Shown here one piece after another: positions 31,415 to 44,274 of a stretch of 64,000 nt of DNA. The stretch spans positions 40,795,197 through 40,859,196 of the forward strand of contig CM053252.1 in assembly GCA_028583405.1 (NCBI GenBank), read 5' to 3'. How positions within the stretch are numbered: the stretch's first letter is position 1; each line of letters begins with the position of its first letter. The notes under the pieces are model-generated. The model was not told the origin of the DNA. It did no database searches and saw only the letters and a program-made list of their open reading frames with translations. The position numbers were made by a program, and so were the translations under genes. The DNA comes from Pogonophryne albipinna. Lineage: Eukaryota; Chordata; Actinopteri; Perciformes; Artedidraconidae.

Positions 31415-32043
31415 CAACACGTTCTCACTCCCATCCCGTCACATATTGACGGACGATCAGGGCCCCTCCCCGTCACTCTATTACGTACAGGGTACCCCTT
31501 GGAAGTCAGGCTTCTACGGGCAGGGCGTCCGTCAGGCTTCTACGGGCAGGGCGTCCCATAGACCTTCATAGACCACGTGATCAACAACAATGGCCGACCT
31601 TCGTGTTATTCTCGGTGGAAAATGCCTATTTTAAGGTTCATTTGGCCATTCAAATGCGTTTTGATGTCATTTTATGCGATTAATATGAGTTGTTATTTCT
31701 GATTATTTGTGCAGTAGATGTACATGATGTTTAGTTTGCTAGTTATGACGAAGATTACTTCATGAATGTGTACACATTCATGGTTGCTAAGGTGGTTGCT
31801 ATGGACGCTGCAACAGCCCCCAGACCACGTAATCAACAACAATGGCCGACCTTCGTGTTATTCTCGGTGGAAAATGCCTATTTTAAGGTTAATTTGGCCA
31901 TTAAAATGCGTTTTGATGTCATTTTATGCGAGTAATATGAGTTTTTATTTCTGATTATTTGTGCAGTACATGTACATGATGTTTAGTTTGCTAGTTATGA
32001 CGAAGATTACTTCATGAATGTGTACACATTCATGGTTGCTAAC

Positions 32044-32934
32044 GTTTTTTTGGTGGAAATTGTTTTTTCACAGCAAAGTCACCCTCTGTACTTGGATTTA
32101 TTGGGAGAATCTAAAGGCAAGAACATCCCAAATATTCATTTAGGTCTTTATTTTAGACCTTTTAGTGTTGCCGTCTGTGAGGAAAATAAATGGGGCTCAG
32201 AGCCTCAGGATACTGAAATCTGTATTTTTTAAATCTTTTTTCCGTTCTAATTTGTTATTCTTTTCAAAATAACACACTGTTATTTACTCACCAATAACAC
32301 ACAATTATCCTTGCTTTTATTTATTGGTTTAATTCGTTTAATTCCATAATCTCGGGCTTTTTTGGCGTCCGTCATGAACTGAATTTCAAAATAAAAATAA
32401 CCGGAAACAGACGTAGGCCTATAAGGGACATTTCGAGCATTGTCAACATTTTTTTGTTTAGGATGGCCGAAGACACTACACTACCCATAATCCCCAGCTA
32501 TCGTTTAGGACTACAGTCCCCGTGATTAATCTTCAAGGTCTGGGATTGGATGTTGGAGTGGCAGTGCGCCAAGGTTACACCGAGCGTCAAACAGCTGTTT
32601 GAAATGGAACGAAACCACGCCAGACTATCCAAAACTGGAATCGAATGCCCCCCCAGAACTACACACTACACTATTGTGTTTCGCAAAATGTTCTATGGGA
32701 CGTCTCTACTGAACGTTTTTCCCACAATTAGAAGTTGCCAGTATTAAACACATTGGTGTTATCAAATGTAAAACATATAATTAATAAATGGGTGAAAATC
32801 GCTGTCCATAATGCGCAGTATTAATATATAGCATTAATATATACCCACATGACAGCTCATTGTTACTTTGTAATTCTACTCCACTACAATTCAGAGGTTA
32901 ACCTGGTATTTTTACTCCACTTATTTGAGTTACT
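32044..32934. other. No recognised feature
   Basis: AT-rich interior of the composite element. No ORF or repeat was recognised. Confidence 0.4.
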
Positions 32935-34272
32935 TTGCAGATTCTGATTAATGATGTGAAATATCAACAACCCTTAAATCAGACTTTAGATAGGAGGTCT
33001 ACAATTAATTTAGAAAACCTGTTCACAGACGTCTGTTGTTTTAATACACCCCACCAACAGGCTTCAAGCGGCCTACGCAGTGGTGGGTCAAACAGCGGAG
33101 GGCCCCGGAGCCCTGAGCGTAGGCTTGAGGGATTTGTAATAGATTTCTCCACACAGGTTGGTGACGCTAAAGGGAGGCTGACACAGCGGAGTTCGTCTGG
33201 CTGAAGGTCATCAGGACAAAGTGGCTCAACCCCAGGCTCTCCGGCCCCGACCGAGTGACCCAGCGGATCTCTCATGCCGTCCGCGTGGGAGGAAAGGGGG
33301 ACAGCTCGTACCACGGGAGCCAGTGTGCGGCGGGGAAACCACCTGCTAGGACCGTGGACGACATCAGGACGGACGTGGCCCTCGCAGAGGAGGTCGACTC
33401 GGAAGCAGCCATCAGTGGACTGGACTGTGATGGAAACTTCGGAGCAGCAATGCAGAAATGATGGAAACTGGAATCAATGTAGTCAAACACTGAGATTTAT
33501 TGAGAGTTCTAGAAACGGCCGGAGAGCTTCACATAGTTTATCACACTACAACATGTGAGCCACCACGCGGAACTGTGAGCACAAAAGGAAAATCATGGAT
33601 ATGTATATCTGAGAGGAGGGACTTAAAGCCTGCCTTATGATTGCCAGACACAGGAACAAAGACCCCTCAGTATTACAACCTTACCGTGAACCAAACTTCT
33701 CCCCACAGGAAGGCAGAGGACCTTTTTGACCTGTGTCCCGGTTCAAGTTGCAGCAAGAGCATATTGCGACTTAATGAGAAGCATATGTTTGTAATAAGAC
33801 AGGTTCTAAGGAAAAGCTGGGAAACTCAATACACAAAGTGATCAGATTAAAATATTCCCTCACATGGACGACAACGACTTCGAGGACATCCTTACAGCAG
33901 ACGACTAGGAAGCGGCTGTCAGCGGGCTGGGGGACTTGTCGAGGCAGCAGAGGAGTCTACTTCTCTCTGATCAGTTCCACCAGTGAAGGGAAAGCCGCAT
34001 CTCCCCCTCCCTATCAGAGGGGGGGGGGGGGGGGGGGCTGATGATTCACCACACAAGGAGACTGCTTTCTAGCTCTCAGGTTGCCCTCTCATGGTTCCTT
34101 CACTGCCATGGAAAGTGGTGTTCTGTTCCCAAAGATTTCAAGTACTTTGGGTCTCAGTTTCTGATAGATTTATACAATATTGGGGGACAGACACAGTGGA
34201 AAGGAATGACAGTAGTTATGTTTCAAGTGCCTTGTGTAAGTTGGTCTCTTTATAGAGAGACCAAAAGGGGGA
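32935..34272 (+). pseudogene. ERV-B remnant: RNase H, integrase tail and env tail fragments
   Basis: Scattered matches in plus orientation to the retrovirus at 42848-58477: an RNase H fragment (about 33005-33090, the FTDVCCF region and a VGQTAEG-related stretch in broken frame), the integrase C-terminal region (about 33190-33340) ending in DIRTDVALAEEVDSEAAISG, and the envelope tail with KAASPPPYQ (about 33988-34015). There are several frame breaks and internal deletions. A purine tract (ACCAAAAGGGGGAT, about 34260-34273) precedes the LTR. Confidence 0.7.
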
Positions 34273-34273
34273 T

Positions 34274-35232
34274 TATTGAAGATTATTATCATCTGATATT
34301 TGGGAAGTGTGTTACATTTGAAATGGCAGAAATTCTTGTTGCAACTTCCAGATATTAAAAGAGGCCCCTTGAGTTTCTCTGGAAATTATCAATAGTAGCA
34401 GTTAAGTGAATACTGTTCAAACAATACCTGTGTTTATGTTTTGTATTGATTTCTCTGTTTTATCCTTTCATAAATGTGAGGACTAAACTTGCTCAAACAT
34501 TCTGGGGTGCTTGGAGTAAACAGGTTTTATTGCTCTGTGGGGGAGGTGTAGGTATGCAGGGCAGTGGGCTAGGTGGATGAGAGTACCTTCTGCTTAAGAT
34601 CTCCAGTATGTCATGTTTGTGGAAGTCTACATATCTTGAATAGTATATGTGTGTGTTTAATTACTTTGTATTAATAATAGCAGTCTGTGTAACCAGAAGC
34701 GGAAAATATGAGGAGTAAAACCATTATTTGGAGTAAGATGTGAGCAAGAGAATATTCTTTAGACCCAACTCAGGTCTCTGGAATGTGGGGGGATGTGTGT
34801 GTGTGTGGAGGCTGCAGAAATATGAGACAGCGAACGCCAGATGTGTTTTGCTTCAAACTGAGACTGTTTGCGGGTCCTCTGCTGGCACGCGCTGATTCGC
34901 TGCGACACAGCATCTTTTGCATCTCCCAATGAGATGACCTGAAAAGATGACCAGCTGACCCAACCCCTCCTGTTTTGTTTTCTGCATGTAAGCCTGTTCT
35001 ATTTTTTGGTTCGTTCTCTTTTTGCTCCTGCCGTCAAGATGAAAGGTTCTCCCGGCATTTGGACCAGAGCAGGGGGTGGGCTTACCCCTTTTGAGAAGTG
35101 TATTTGTATTCTTACCGTTTATCATTAAAGCAGATTATTGTTTAACCCCTATCCTGGTTGTTTTGGGTTTTCCTTCTTTTAAAGCAAACTCGTATAGGAT
35201 CGGCGCGGAGCAGAGATATCTGCTCAAACAAC
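34274..35232 (+). mobile_element. ERV-B-type LTR, plus orientation
   Basis: Starts after the polypurine tract (TATTGAAGATTATTATC). It shares long stretches with the solo LTR at 62533, such as GAGGCCCCTTGAGTTTCTCT and AATACCTGTGTTTATGTTTT (with substitutions), and ends near AACAACA. It is diverged from the other ERV-B LTRs, so it is an older insertion or another subfamily. Confidence 0.75.
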
Positions 35233-35628
35233 ATTCATGAAGTAATCTTCGTCATAACTAGCAAACTAAACATCATGTACATGTACTGCACATATAATCA
35301 GAAATAAAAACTCATATTACTGGCATAAAATGACATCAAAACGCATTTTAATGGCCAAATGAACCTTAAAATAGGCATTTTCCACCGAGAATAACACGAA
35401 GGTCGGCCATTGTTGTTGATCACGTGGTCTATGAAGGTCTATGGGACGCCCTGCCCGTAGAAGCCTGACGGTCAAGGGGTCTGCTGTCCGCAATGAAGGT
35501 CTATGGGACGCCCTGCCCGTAGAAGTCTGACTTTCAAGGCGTACCCTGTACGTAATAGAGTGACGGGGAGGGGCCCTGACCGTCCGTCAATATGTGACTG
35601 GATGGGAGTGAGAACGTGTTGGAAAGAG

Positions 35629-36359
35629 AGCACCTATCAATCATCAAACCGTGGGGTCTTAATTCATTACGTGTTGATTTCTATCAACGGGGGAGTACTT
35701 CAGGAAAGTCCTAGTGGAGTACTTCGTGACCACAGAATGTGAACGTTGTGATCAGCTGTTTTAGCGCAGTTCTCCAGTGAAGGGGGGGGAGTCTCCCTCC
35801 GCAGCCGGTTGGCGTAGTTTTGGCACAATGCCGTTGTACAGACCGACGTTAACAGCAGCCCTGTCTGTGCACATGGAGACCGACTCTGTCGTCCGGTGAT
35901 CTAACCGCCTTCTGGAAAAGCTTCATAAGTACGTCGGTACGCAAATGCACTTTGTGACACAAGTGACGGTACGCATTTCAGATTACGCACATAACCTGCG
36001 TAACAGTTATGTGCACCCCTGTACTACAGCAAAAGTATTCTCCGTCAGGACTTCCTGCAACAACACCACGCCGTTATCTTGATTCTGATTGGCCAGAAGA
36101 CATTATCAAAGATGTTCTATTGAGAAGACGATCACTACGTGACAAAAGTTTTCAAAACCGTTTCTGGTCTTCGGTATTTCCAGACAAGTGGCTACTGAAA
36201 TCAATCTTACTAAATGCTGTCTGTGCAATTCTCGGCGTGAGTTGGCGGACTTTATTTTTCTTACTTTAACATCATTTTTCATTGAAAGGCAGCAAAATAA
36301 TTCTGTGATCAGCACGCTACTACTTCAACCTAAAGACTCATTCATCAGACAGCAGTAAG
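35629..36359. other. Spacer and presumed BEL/Pao leader
   Basis: No long ORF. No copy of the right-hand BEL LTR (40498 on) is present here, so the 5' LTR of the next element is missing or unrecognisable. The last about 150 bp may be its leader. Confidence 0.4.
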
Positions 36360-39236
36360 ATGAATGACCAGGAAGAAGAACTCCGGTCTGTGGAGACCAG
36401 GTCCCGGGCCTCAAGTCACAGGTCATCAACAAGGTCAAGCAAGTCATCTGCCAGTGCTGCAGCGACAAGGGCAAGAGCTAAAGCCGAAGCAGCAAAAATA
36501 AAGGTATCCTTCGCAGAAAGGGAGGCAGCCATGATGAGGCCGAAAGCAGAGGTGGAGGCAAACCTTTATGTTTTGAAGCTGGAAAGTAAAGCTGTGGCCG
36601 CATCTAAAGAGGCAGCCATATTTGAAGCAGCTGCAGCAGATTTGGAAGAAGGACATCTTGGTGAGTTACAGGATGTAGCTCAGGAGGATCCAGCAAGACA
36701 CACAACAGAATACATTGATAAACATTCATTTTTACAAAACACTCACAAACAGTTTCAAGACGTGAAAACACAGAAACTCACTTCTCACAACAACAGACAG
36801 CAGGGCATACACAAGGGTGCAGATGAGCACAAACCCACTGAGGACCTACACTATGCATCTCTTCCTGTCTCTCCAGCATTCGTTCCAAATAACTACTCAG
36901 CTCCAACTCCTCATACTCCTGATCTTGCTCAGTATCTTGTGAGAAAAGAGATGGTGAGTTCTGGGCTCCTTGCCTTTGATGATCGTCCAGAAAATTACTG
37001 GGCATGGAAATCATCATTCCAAGCAGTTACAAGGGAGCTGTATCTGTCTGACCACGAAGAGCTCAACCTCCTTGTCAAATGGCTTGGACCGGAATCAGCA
37101 GCACATGCAAAGCGGATAAGGTCAGTGCACGTTCATAACCCCACAGCAGGTGTCAATATGATATGGCGGCGCTTAGAGGAATGTTATGGATGCCCAGAGG
37201 TGATCGAAAATGCCCTTCTAAAACGAATAGAGACATTTCCAACCATCTCAAACAAAGACATCCACCAGCTCAGAGAGTTAGGTGACTTGCTACTGGAGAT
37301 AGATGCCGCTAAATCTGGTGGATTCCTGCCTGGCCTAGCATATTTGGACACTGCAAGAGGTGTTAATCCAATAGTGGAAAAGCTTCCTTACAGCCTACGA
37401 GAGCGGTGGGTAACGCAAGGCTCCAGGTATAAGGAAGATTATCTTGTGCCTTTCCCACCTTTCAGCTTCTTTGTGAAATTGGTATGTGCCCAGGCAAAGA
37501 TCAGAAATGATCCAAGTTTTGCATTCAGTCTCTCCTCTTCCCAAAGTGACATTAGAGTGGATAGAACACCTAAATACACTCAGAGAACAGCTGTTTCAGT
37601 TAGGAAAACTGAAGTGACTTCTTCTGCCTCACAGTCTAGCTCAGCTATCAAGACAGAGGAACCAGACAAACAATGCCCTGTGCATAACAAGCCTCATCCA
37701 CTGTCAAAATGCCGTTGGTTTCGAGGAAGACACCTTGATGAGAGAATAACCTATTTAAAGGAGAAATCCATCTGTTTTAGATGTTGTGAATCCACAAAGC
37801 ATATTGCCAAAGATTGCGAGGCAACACTTAAATGCAAGGAGTGCGAAAGTGACAAACACACCTCAGCCATGCATCCTGGTCCAGCTCCTTGGTCGTTTGG
37901 TATGTTCAGACCTGAGAATGAGCAAAGCCGCGAGTCTGGAGGACAAAGGCCACCTGAAGTAACTTCCATGTGTACAGAAATCTGCTGTGGTGCTCTCAAG
38001 CCCAGATCGTGCTCGAAAATCTGCTTGGTGAATGTATACCAGGCTGATTATCCCAACAAGTCACACAGAGTGTATGCAGTGCTGGATGATCAAAGTAATC
38101 GGTCGTTAGCAAAATCACAATTCTTCGATCTGTTTGGCTTGAATGGCAATGCATCTCCCTATACTCTAACAACATGCTCAGGCAAAGTAGAGACAGCAGG
38201 AAGAAAAGCATGCAACATTATAGTGGAGTCACTTGATGGGAAAACTAAAGCAGCACTCTCTCCTCTGTTGGAATGTAACAACTTGCCTGACGACAGGTCA
38301 GAGATTCCCACTCCGGAGATCACACAGTATTTTCCGCACCTCAGGCAAGTGACTGACAAGATTCCTCCCCTCGACACCAATGCTCCTATTCTCCTTCTGC
38401 TCGGAAGAGACATTCTGCGTCTACATAAGGTGCATGAACAGTGTAACGGGCCTCACGACTCACCCTACGCCCAGCGCCTTGACCTTGGCTGGGTCATAGT
38501 TGGAGAAATATGCCTGGATGGGACTCACAATTCAAACAGTGTCAACGTCTACAAGACTCATGTCCTTCAAAATGGACGCCCATCCTTTCTTAAGCCGTGC
38601 ACGAACAGCATTCAGGTGAAGGAGAGGTTAAATGGTCCAGCCAAGCATCATCTTTCAGCCCCTTCTCAGAGCCTGGAAAACGTCCTTAATGGAAGTTTAG
38701 ATTGTATAGGAGAAAGTGTGTTTCGAAAAACACCTGATGACGACAAACCAGCCCTGTCTGTGGATGACAAGGTCTTTCTCCGAACCATGGAAAACGAGGT
38801 GTATATGGATAATGAAAACCACTGGGTGGCACCACTGCCCTTTCGCTTCCCCCTCAAACCCCTTCCTAATAACAGGGAACATGCCTTGCAGCGTCTCTCC
38901 TCTCTCCAGCGCTCATTCAAAAGGAGACCAGACACAGAGCAAGAAAATAAGACTGAATCATTTGAACTTGTGCAACCAGAGACTGATAAAGAAATGTATC
39001 CTCAAGTTATCTCTCTTGCAACCAAAGTCACAGAGCAGAGTCTCGGATCTCAACGGTTCAAACATTTCTCTACTTGGAAGGCTCTAGTAAGAGGTATGGC
39101 AACGCTCATTCATGTAGCCAAGTCCTATTCCAGCAAGTCTCACACTGTAGAGTGCAATGGATGGCATCACTGCAAACAGTCACACACCTCAGAGCTCTCT
39201 CAGGCCAAAACAATCATCTTGAAGGCAGTGCAGTAG
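36360..39236 (+). pseudogene. BEL/Pao polyprotein: Gag, protease and RT remnant (958 aa open frame)
   Basis: A long intact frame from ATG 36360. Residues 1-130 are Ser/Arg- then Ala/Glu/Lys-rich, probably coiled coil. About 200-350 is the DUF1759-type Gag region (GLLAFDDRPENYWAWKSSFQ). About 440-515 has Cys/His knuckles (CPVHNKPHPLSKC, CFRCCESTKHIAKDC, CKECESDKHTSAMH). About 565-700 is the aspartic protease (VYAVLDDQSNRSL and LLLGRDILRL). About 815-860 is only the start of RT (NHWVAPLPFRFPL). The frame then jumps to sequence normally lying between RNase H and integrase. RT catalytic core and RNase H are absent. The stop is TAG 39234-39236. Confidence 0.88.
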
Positions 39237-40470
39237 GATGTTTACAAGAACGAGGTGGACTGCGCAAATCAGGGCATTAATGTTCATAGCCACAGCTCTC
39301 TTGTGAAACTGGACCCATTTCTTGACAAGGATGGATTGCTGAGAGTTGGGGGTCGCATCCATAAAGCCCAATTGGAAGACCAAGAGAAACATCCACTCAT
39401 CCTGCCAGCCAGTCATCATGTTGCCACTCTCTTAGTCCGACACTATCATGATCAAGCAGCTCACCAAGGTCGCCATTTAACAGAGGGCGCACTGCGCACC
39501 ACCGGTGTCTGGATAGTAGGAGGGAAGAGGCTCATTTCGAGTATAACATTCAAATGTGTCATCTGCAGGAAGTTGAGAGGCAAGTTTGAGGTTCAGAAAA
39601 TGTCCCATCTGCCTGCTGACAGACTGTCCATGGATCCACCTTTTACACATGTAGGGCTTGATGTCTTTGGTCCATCGAGTGTGATAACTCGTCGCACAAG
39701 AGGTGGTGCTGCTGAGAGTAAAAGATGGGCAGTCATTTTCACATTTCTCAGTACGAGAGCTGTTCACTTGGAGGTTATTGAAACCATGTCCACCTCAAGT
39801 TTCATTAATGCCTTAAGGCGCTTCCTGTCGATTCGTGGACCTGTCAAACACCTCAGGTCAGACAAAGGCACAAACTTTATTGGAGCATGCAGAGAGCTTC
39901 AGATAAACACGGACGATCCTGAGATCAAGGACTATCTGCAAGACCACGGTTGTACATGGATATTTAATGCACCTCATTCCTCACATATTGGGTGGAGCTT
40001 GGGAGAGGATGATTGGTGTGGCTCGACGGGTCCTTGATGCACTGCTGTTGAAGAATAAGGATAAACTTACCCATGAAGTCCTGGCCACTTTGATGGCTGA
40101 AGTTATGGCCATCATGAACGCCAGGCCTCTGGTTCCCATCTCTTATGATACAGACCTTCCTGAGATCCTGAGCTTGGCGAACTCCTTCTGGAAACGGTGG
40201 AAGCAGGAGTATCTGGCAACTCTTCAGCCTCGGAGGAAGTGGACCGAGGAGCAGCCTAATCTCCAGGACGGTGACGTTGTTTTGTTAAAGGACGTTCAAG
40301 CACAACGTAATGACTGGCCTCTTGGTCTGAAAGTAAAGGCCATTCCAAGTTTGGACTGCAAGGTGCGAAAGGTCATGGTGAAGACCTTAGGTCAAGGGAC
40401 AGCTAAAGAGTACCTTAGGCCCATCAGCGATGTGGTGTTACTGATACCAAGGGTAAAGAGATGTAAATAG
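39237..40470 (+). pseudogene. BEL/Pao integrase, one frameshift
   Basis: Continues after the stop in a different frame from 39255. It shows an HH-CC zinc domain (ASHHVATLLVRHYHDQ .. CVICRKL), catalytic aspartates in VGLDVFGPSS and LRSDKGTNFIG, and the glutamate in WERMIGVARRVL. A one-base frameshift near 39990 falls between the second Asp and the Glu. The C-terminal part (SFWKRWKQEYLATLQPRRKW) seems to follow a small deletion after LPEILS. Integrase would insert the DNA copy; this one is not translatable as one protein. Confidence 0.85.
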
Positions 40471-40497
40471 TGGTAAACAGGTTTACCAAGCGGGGAG

Positions 40498-40977
40498 TGT
40501 TCTGACACCATAGTGTATTGGCACCCCCTAGTGGCAAAAGTCGGTACTGTAGCTTTAAGGCACCAAATAGCGCGACTCTCCTTCTTGTGTTTTAGTTTAC
40601 ACAGCAAAGCCATGCAGAGCACATTGTAGCTCAGTTCTATGCCACAGATCATTTTGTTTTAATCCTTGGAGTAGATCTGTCTGTAAGTATACAAACTTAC
40701 CTGTGTGTCAAGTTATGTTTCAAAAATGTGGTTTAATTGATTGTGTGGTTTCAATGTTTAAGATGAGCTATAAGCTAACTAGCTGCTAAGCTAACGGACA
40801 TAGCTCATTCTTAGCATAGGCTGTTGATTATACTGCACTCTATTTGCATTATGTATTATTTCAATTGTGTAACTTGTGTTGTATTTTTCTGTTTATTCTT
40901 GCAGTTTTACAATTTCAAGCCTCAGTAAATGGTCAACTCAACAACTGTCTTCTGAGACTTTGTTCGCTATCTGTTAA
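40498..40977 (+). mobile_element. BEL/Pao 3' LTR (right end approximate)
   Basis: After a short purine tract (AAGCGGGGAG) the sequence TGTTCTGACACCATAG begins, matching the usual start of a BEL LTR. With no second LTR to compare, the right boundary is a guess. Confidence 0.55.
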
Positions 40978-41235
40978 GCTATGCAGTGCGATGCATACGC
41001 AAGGGCAGAATAGTGGGGCTAAGCCATTTCTTGGTATGGGTGTAGCCTACCCCAGCCACCGCCATATATGGCGCTGACCCCAGCCATACCCTGGCGCTGC
41101 CACTGGTGGGATGTCTGGGGCGGGCCATTCTGCACATGCGTTAAATGCGTTAAATATTTTAATGCAATTAATTCAAAAAATTAATTACCGCCGTTAACGC
41201 GATAATTTTGACAGCATTAATATATATATATATAG
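40978..41235. other. Spacer with an interspersed-repeat end
   Basis: CGTTAACGCGATAATTTTGA near 41195-41213 is typical of the end of a TAGGGCTGTCAAA-type fish repeat. It is followed by a (TA)n into which the next hAT element is inserted. Confidence 0.5.
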
Positions 41236-42376
41236 CAGTGGCGAGCCGTCAGGGCCCTCTAGGCCCTCTGTGAGGGCCTAAGATATTCTAAAAAATAATA
41301 TTTGAAAACATAAAAAAAAACATTTAAAAAAAATATATTTTTTTGTTGTTACATTTTTCATTAGTTTTACCAAAATAACATGATTTAATTGTATTTAAAA
41401 TAACATTTCCAAATAAATAAATCCTTCGAATCTGCCTGTTCAGTTTCTGTTAGAATGTGAAGGGTTAAATGCCGTCTCTGCGAGTTACTGTGAAGACGGG
41501 AGAGCTTGTTGGTCCCTCTCTACATTCACAGAGGGCCAGCTATAGTAACTCAACGAGAGAGTAATGTCAAATGACAGTACAATTGACCAATCATATCTTC
41601 CCTCTAAATGGGCGGGCTTTATTTTCGCGGACTTTATGACAAGTTCCGCCCGCTGTGAGGTCTATGCAAGTGGTGCAGTGACGCGTCCTAAAACCCGGAA
41701 GTAAGCTGCGTTCGGATTCCCTCGACAGAAAGCAATGGGATTTCTCCATAGGATTTTGGAAGATAGCTGGAAATAAGGTCTGTGGAAAACGAACCTGTTA
41801 GATAAATGCACGTTTTGTTCAGCCGGATAATATCCACATGTCTACCCTACTTTTATTATTTTCGAATCATAAATCTAATCGATAGATTTATGATCGATAG
41901 ATTTATGATTAGCATAAATTTGTTCATGATGGCTCACTTCAGTGATGGTGATGACATCGTTTGCAAAATTATGAACCGAGTCATTTTCAAGATTGAGTTA
42001 CAATGATAAACTGGAGTGGCAAAGGATCAGCTGAATGACCCGCCATCAAGTGCTTCATCCAAAAGGACAGGAGGATGGACTTTGTGTTTCAGTGATTTAT
42101 CATCAAAGGTAGGCCTAAGTCATTTTCAATGTGGGCCGCCGTGCCGACTTAATTCATTTGTAATTGTTACTTGGCTGTGGGTGCCCTGTCATGATAGGTG
42201 TTTATATAAATGGTGTTGTTTTGTGTGGTAGAGGGTCGCTGTCATTGATGCGTTTTGCACCCCGGGCCGCTGTTTGATATTCCGCTGAAGTATACGCTGT
42301 GACGTAATAACTCTTCTTTTTTTTCGAGGAGGGGGGGGTCAGAGGGCCTAGGTATAAAAGTCACGGCTCGCCACTG
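41236..42376. mobile_element. Non-autonomous hAT element (1141 bp)
   Basis: Ends CAGTGGCGAGCCGTCAGGGC .. CACGGCTCGCCACTG with an 8-bp target-site duplication ATATATAG (41228-41235 and 42377-42384). Subterminal GAGGGCCTA motifs occur on both sides. No transposase ORF. Confidence 0.9.
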
Positions 42377-42384
42377 ATATATAG

Positions 42385-42847
42385 AATAATTATGATGATG
42401 AATGCATTTTTTTACCACTAAAATACAGCAACACACCTGCTTTTATTCATGTCGTTTATAACTGGAATATTACAATTATTATTAACTTTGTCTGCACAAA
42501 GTAGCCTGTCCCGGAAATATGCCCAAATCAACAAAAACTGCGAGCCGGCACGCAAGACGCTCCGCTTCTGAAACGCGCCCGGTGGGTTATGACCATAGTC
42601 TGTGTGTTTCTCAATCTCGAGTAAAGCTGCTCCAGAGCCACTATTTCAAGCATACTACGTCATCGAGTGCCGCCGAAGGACTGTTCCAATGTCCAGCATA
42701 CTTGGAATCCTACCGAGCCCGACGTAGGCTACTTCGTAGCGAGAAATTTCGAGGCTGCACATGTGTAGACTCCGCGGTCTTAAAATCCCCACAATACTTT
42801 GCGCACGGACCAATTTCCAAATCTTTGGCGGAAATCGCGCTCCATTT
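42385..42847. other. No recognised feature
   Basis: An ATG-started frame from 42519 runs into the LTR and has no recognisable domain. The stretch 42590-42760 is moderately GC-rich. Confidence 0.4.
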
Positions 42848-44244
42848 TGTTGGAGTCTTGAGTGGTTTTAAAACCCACCTCGACCCCGCGTGTCGTTTGG
42901 TGAGCTGCTTAAATCATAACAGGAAGGGAATCAGAAAACACCAGGATACCAGTTAAACAATACTCTGTTTTAATTATAAAAGGTAATAATCCAATGCAAT
43001 ACAATAAAATACAATATAAGGAATACTCCTGCCCTGGTTCGCGTGCTGTTTAGATCTTCCGGTCTTGACAGCAGGAGAAGAGAGGGCGAACACACGAACA
43101 CAAACAGGAGCTATAGAGGGACAACGGGGAGGAGTCGGGTGAGATTCTCCTCCCACAGAGTCCATCCTGCAGCATTCCAGAGACTTCAGTTGTGTCTAAA
43201 GAATATTCCCTTGCTCACAAAGATAATACAAAGGTTTCATTTCTCATATTTCCAGCTTCTGGTTACACAGACTGCTATTATTAATACAAAGTAATTAAAC
43301 ACACACATCTACTATTCAAGATATGTAGACTTCCCTGACATGCTGGAGATTTTAAGAAGAATGTCTCCTCCCCTCCCTCTCTAGTCTTCTGTCATGAAAA
43401 AGCTGCTTCTATTTCATACAGAGTAATTAAACATGTTTAAGCCAACCACTCCATAATGTTGTAGCAATTTAGTACCCACACATAAAATAATAAAACAGAG
43501 AAATCAATATAAAACACAAACACAGGTATTGTTTGAGCAGTATTCACATATAGCTGCTCCAATAGACACACACACATCATGAACAGAAGTTAATTGTTCT
43601 TGTAGCTTAAGGGCTCCTGTGAACTTCCTTTCACCTCGAAGTCCGCTTTTACTGGAATGAATGCATTCATTGACAATTCAGACCGACTATTGTCTTGTTA
43701 ACTGTGTGACTCAATTCTCAAGGCCTGCAGGATGTGCATCATTAACTTAACAAGAATTGAACTGCATCATATCTGGGGAAAATGTCCCTTGGAGTTCCCT
43801 TGTTAATTTGCAAAGACCATTGATGATTAACCAAGAAACTCATGGCCTCTAACTGCAACAAGACTTTCTGAAAAACACTTAACGGGTAATCTTTTCACTC
43901 AAAACAGAAATCACAAGTTATACTGCACCTTACCTACTCACAAATAGCCAAAAAAACACCCTTTTGATTACACATAAAAGTGGAAGAAAAAGACTATTGC
44001 GCTAATCTACTTTTAAGAAAAAGGGAACATTGTTTCAGGAATATATATTTAAGAGGAAAAAATGTACTTTGTCCCTTCAAATTTAACACACAGGAATGTA
44101 TAAAACCACACATATATTAGTGATAACATGATGCAACACACCTCTTATATATCAGGTGACATTAAAATGAATATACCAAAAATACGCTGTATCAAACTTT
44201 CTGCATAGCACTTTACTTCAATTCTTCACAATTCATTCTTCACA
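42848..44244 (-). mobile_element. ERV-B 3' LTR (about 1.4 kb)
   Basis: The left end, TGTTGGAGTCTTGAGTGG and on, matches the complement of the end of the solo LTR at 63510-63557. The right end TTCTTCACA abuts the polypurine tract. Read on the minus strand it runs TGTGAAG..CCAACA. It is about 370 bp longer than the solo LTR, mainly in its middle. Confidence 0.85.
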
Positions 44245-44260
44245 ATTCCCCCTTTTGATC
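44245..44260 (-). other. ERV-B polypurine tract
   Basis: Minus strand AGATCAAAAGGGGGAAT immediately upstream of the 3' LTR. Confidence 0.85.
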
Positions 44261-44274
44261 TCTTTTAAAAGAGA

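Larger units (their letters stand above)
31415..35621. mobile_element. Composite with long inverted ends holding an ERV-B remnant
   Basis: Outer ends CAACACGTTCTCACTCCCAT / ATGGGAGTGAGAACGTGTTG flanked by GAAAGAG (31408-31414 and 35622-35628). The left 31415-31760 is the reverse complement of 35233-35621. The left arm also contains an extra direct copy of itself (about 31570-31790 and 31826-32043). Between the arms lie unclassified DNA and an ERV-B fragment with LTR. No transposase. Confidence 0.7.

Noticed and set aside
31209..41217. A single 10-kb hAT-like element bounded by TAGGGCTGTCAAA ends
   Set aside because: The sequences just inside the two ends differ and the flanking TA repeats cannot prove a target duplication; more likely two separate repeats.
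42519..42956. 145-codon plus-strand ORF next to the ERV-B LTR
   Set aside because: Ends inside the LTR on the opposite strand and shows no recognisable domain.
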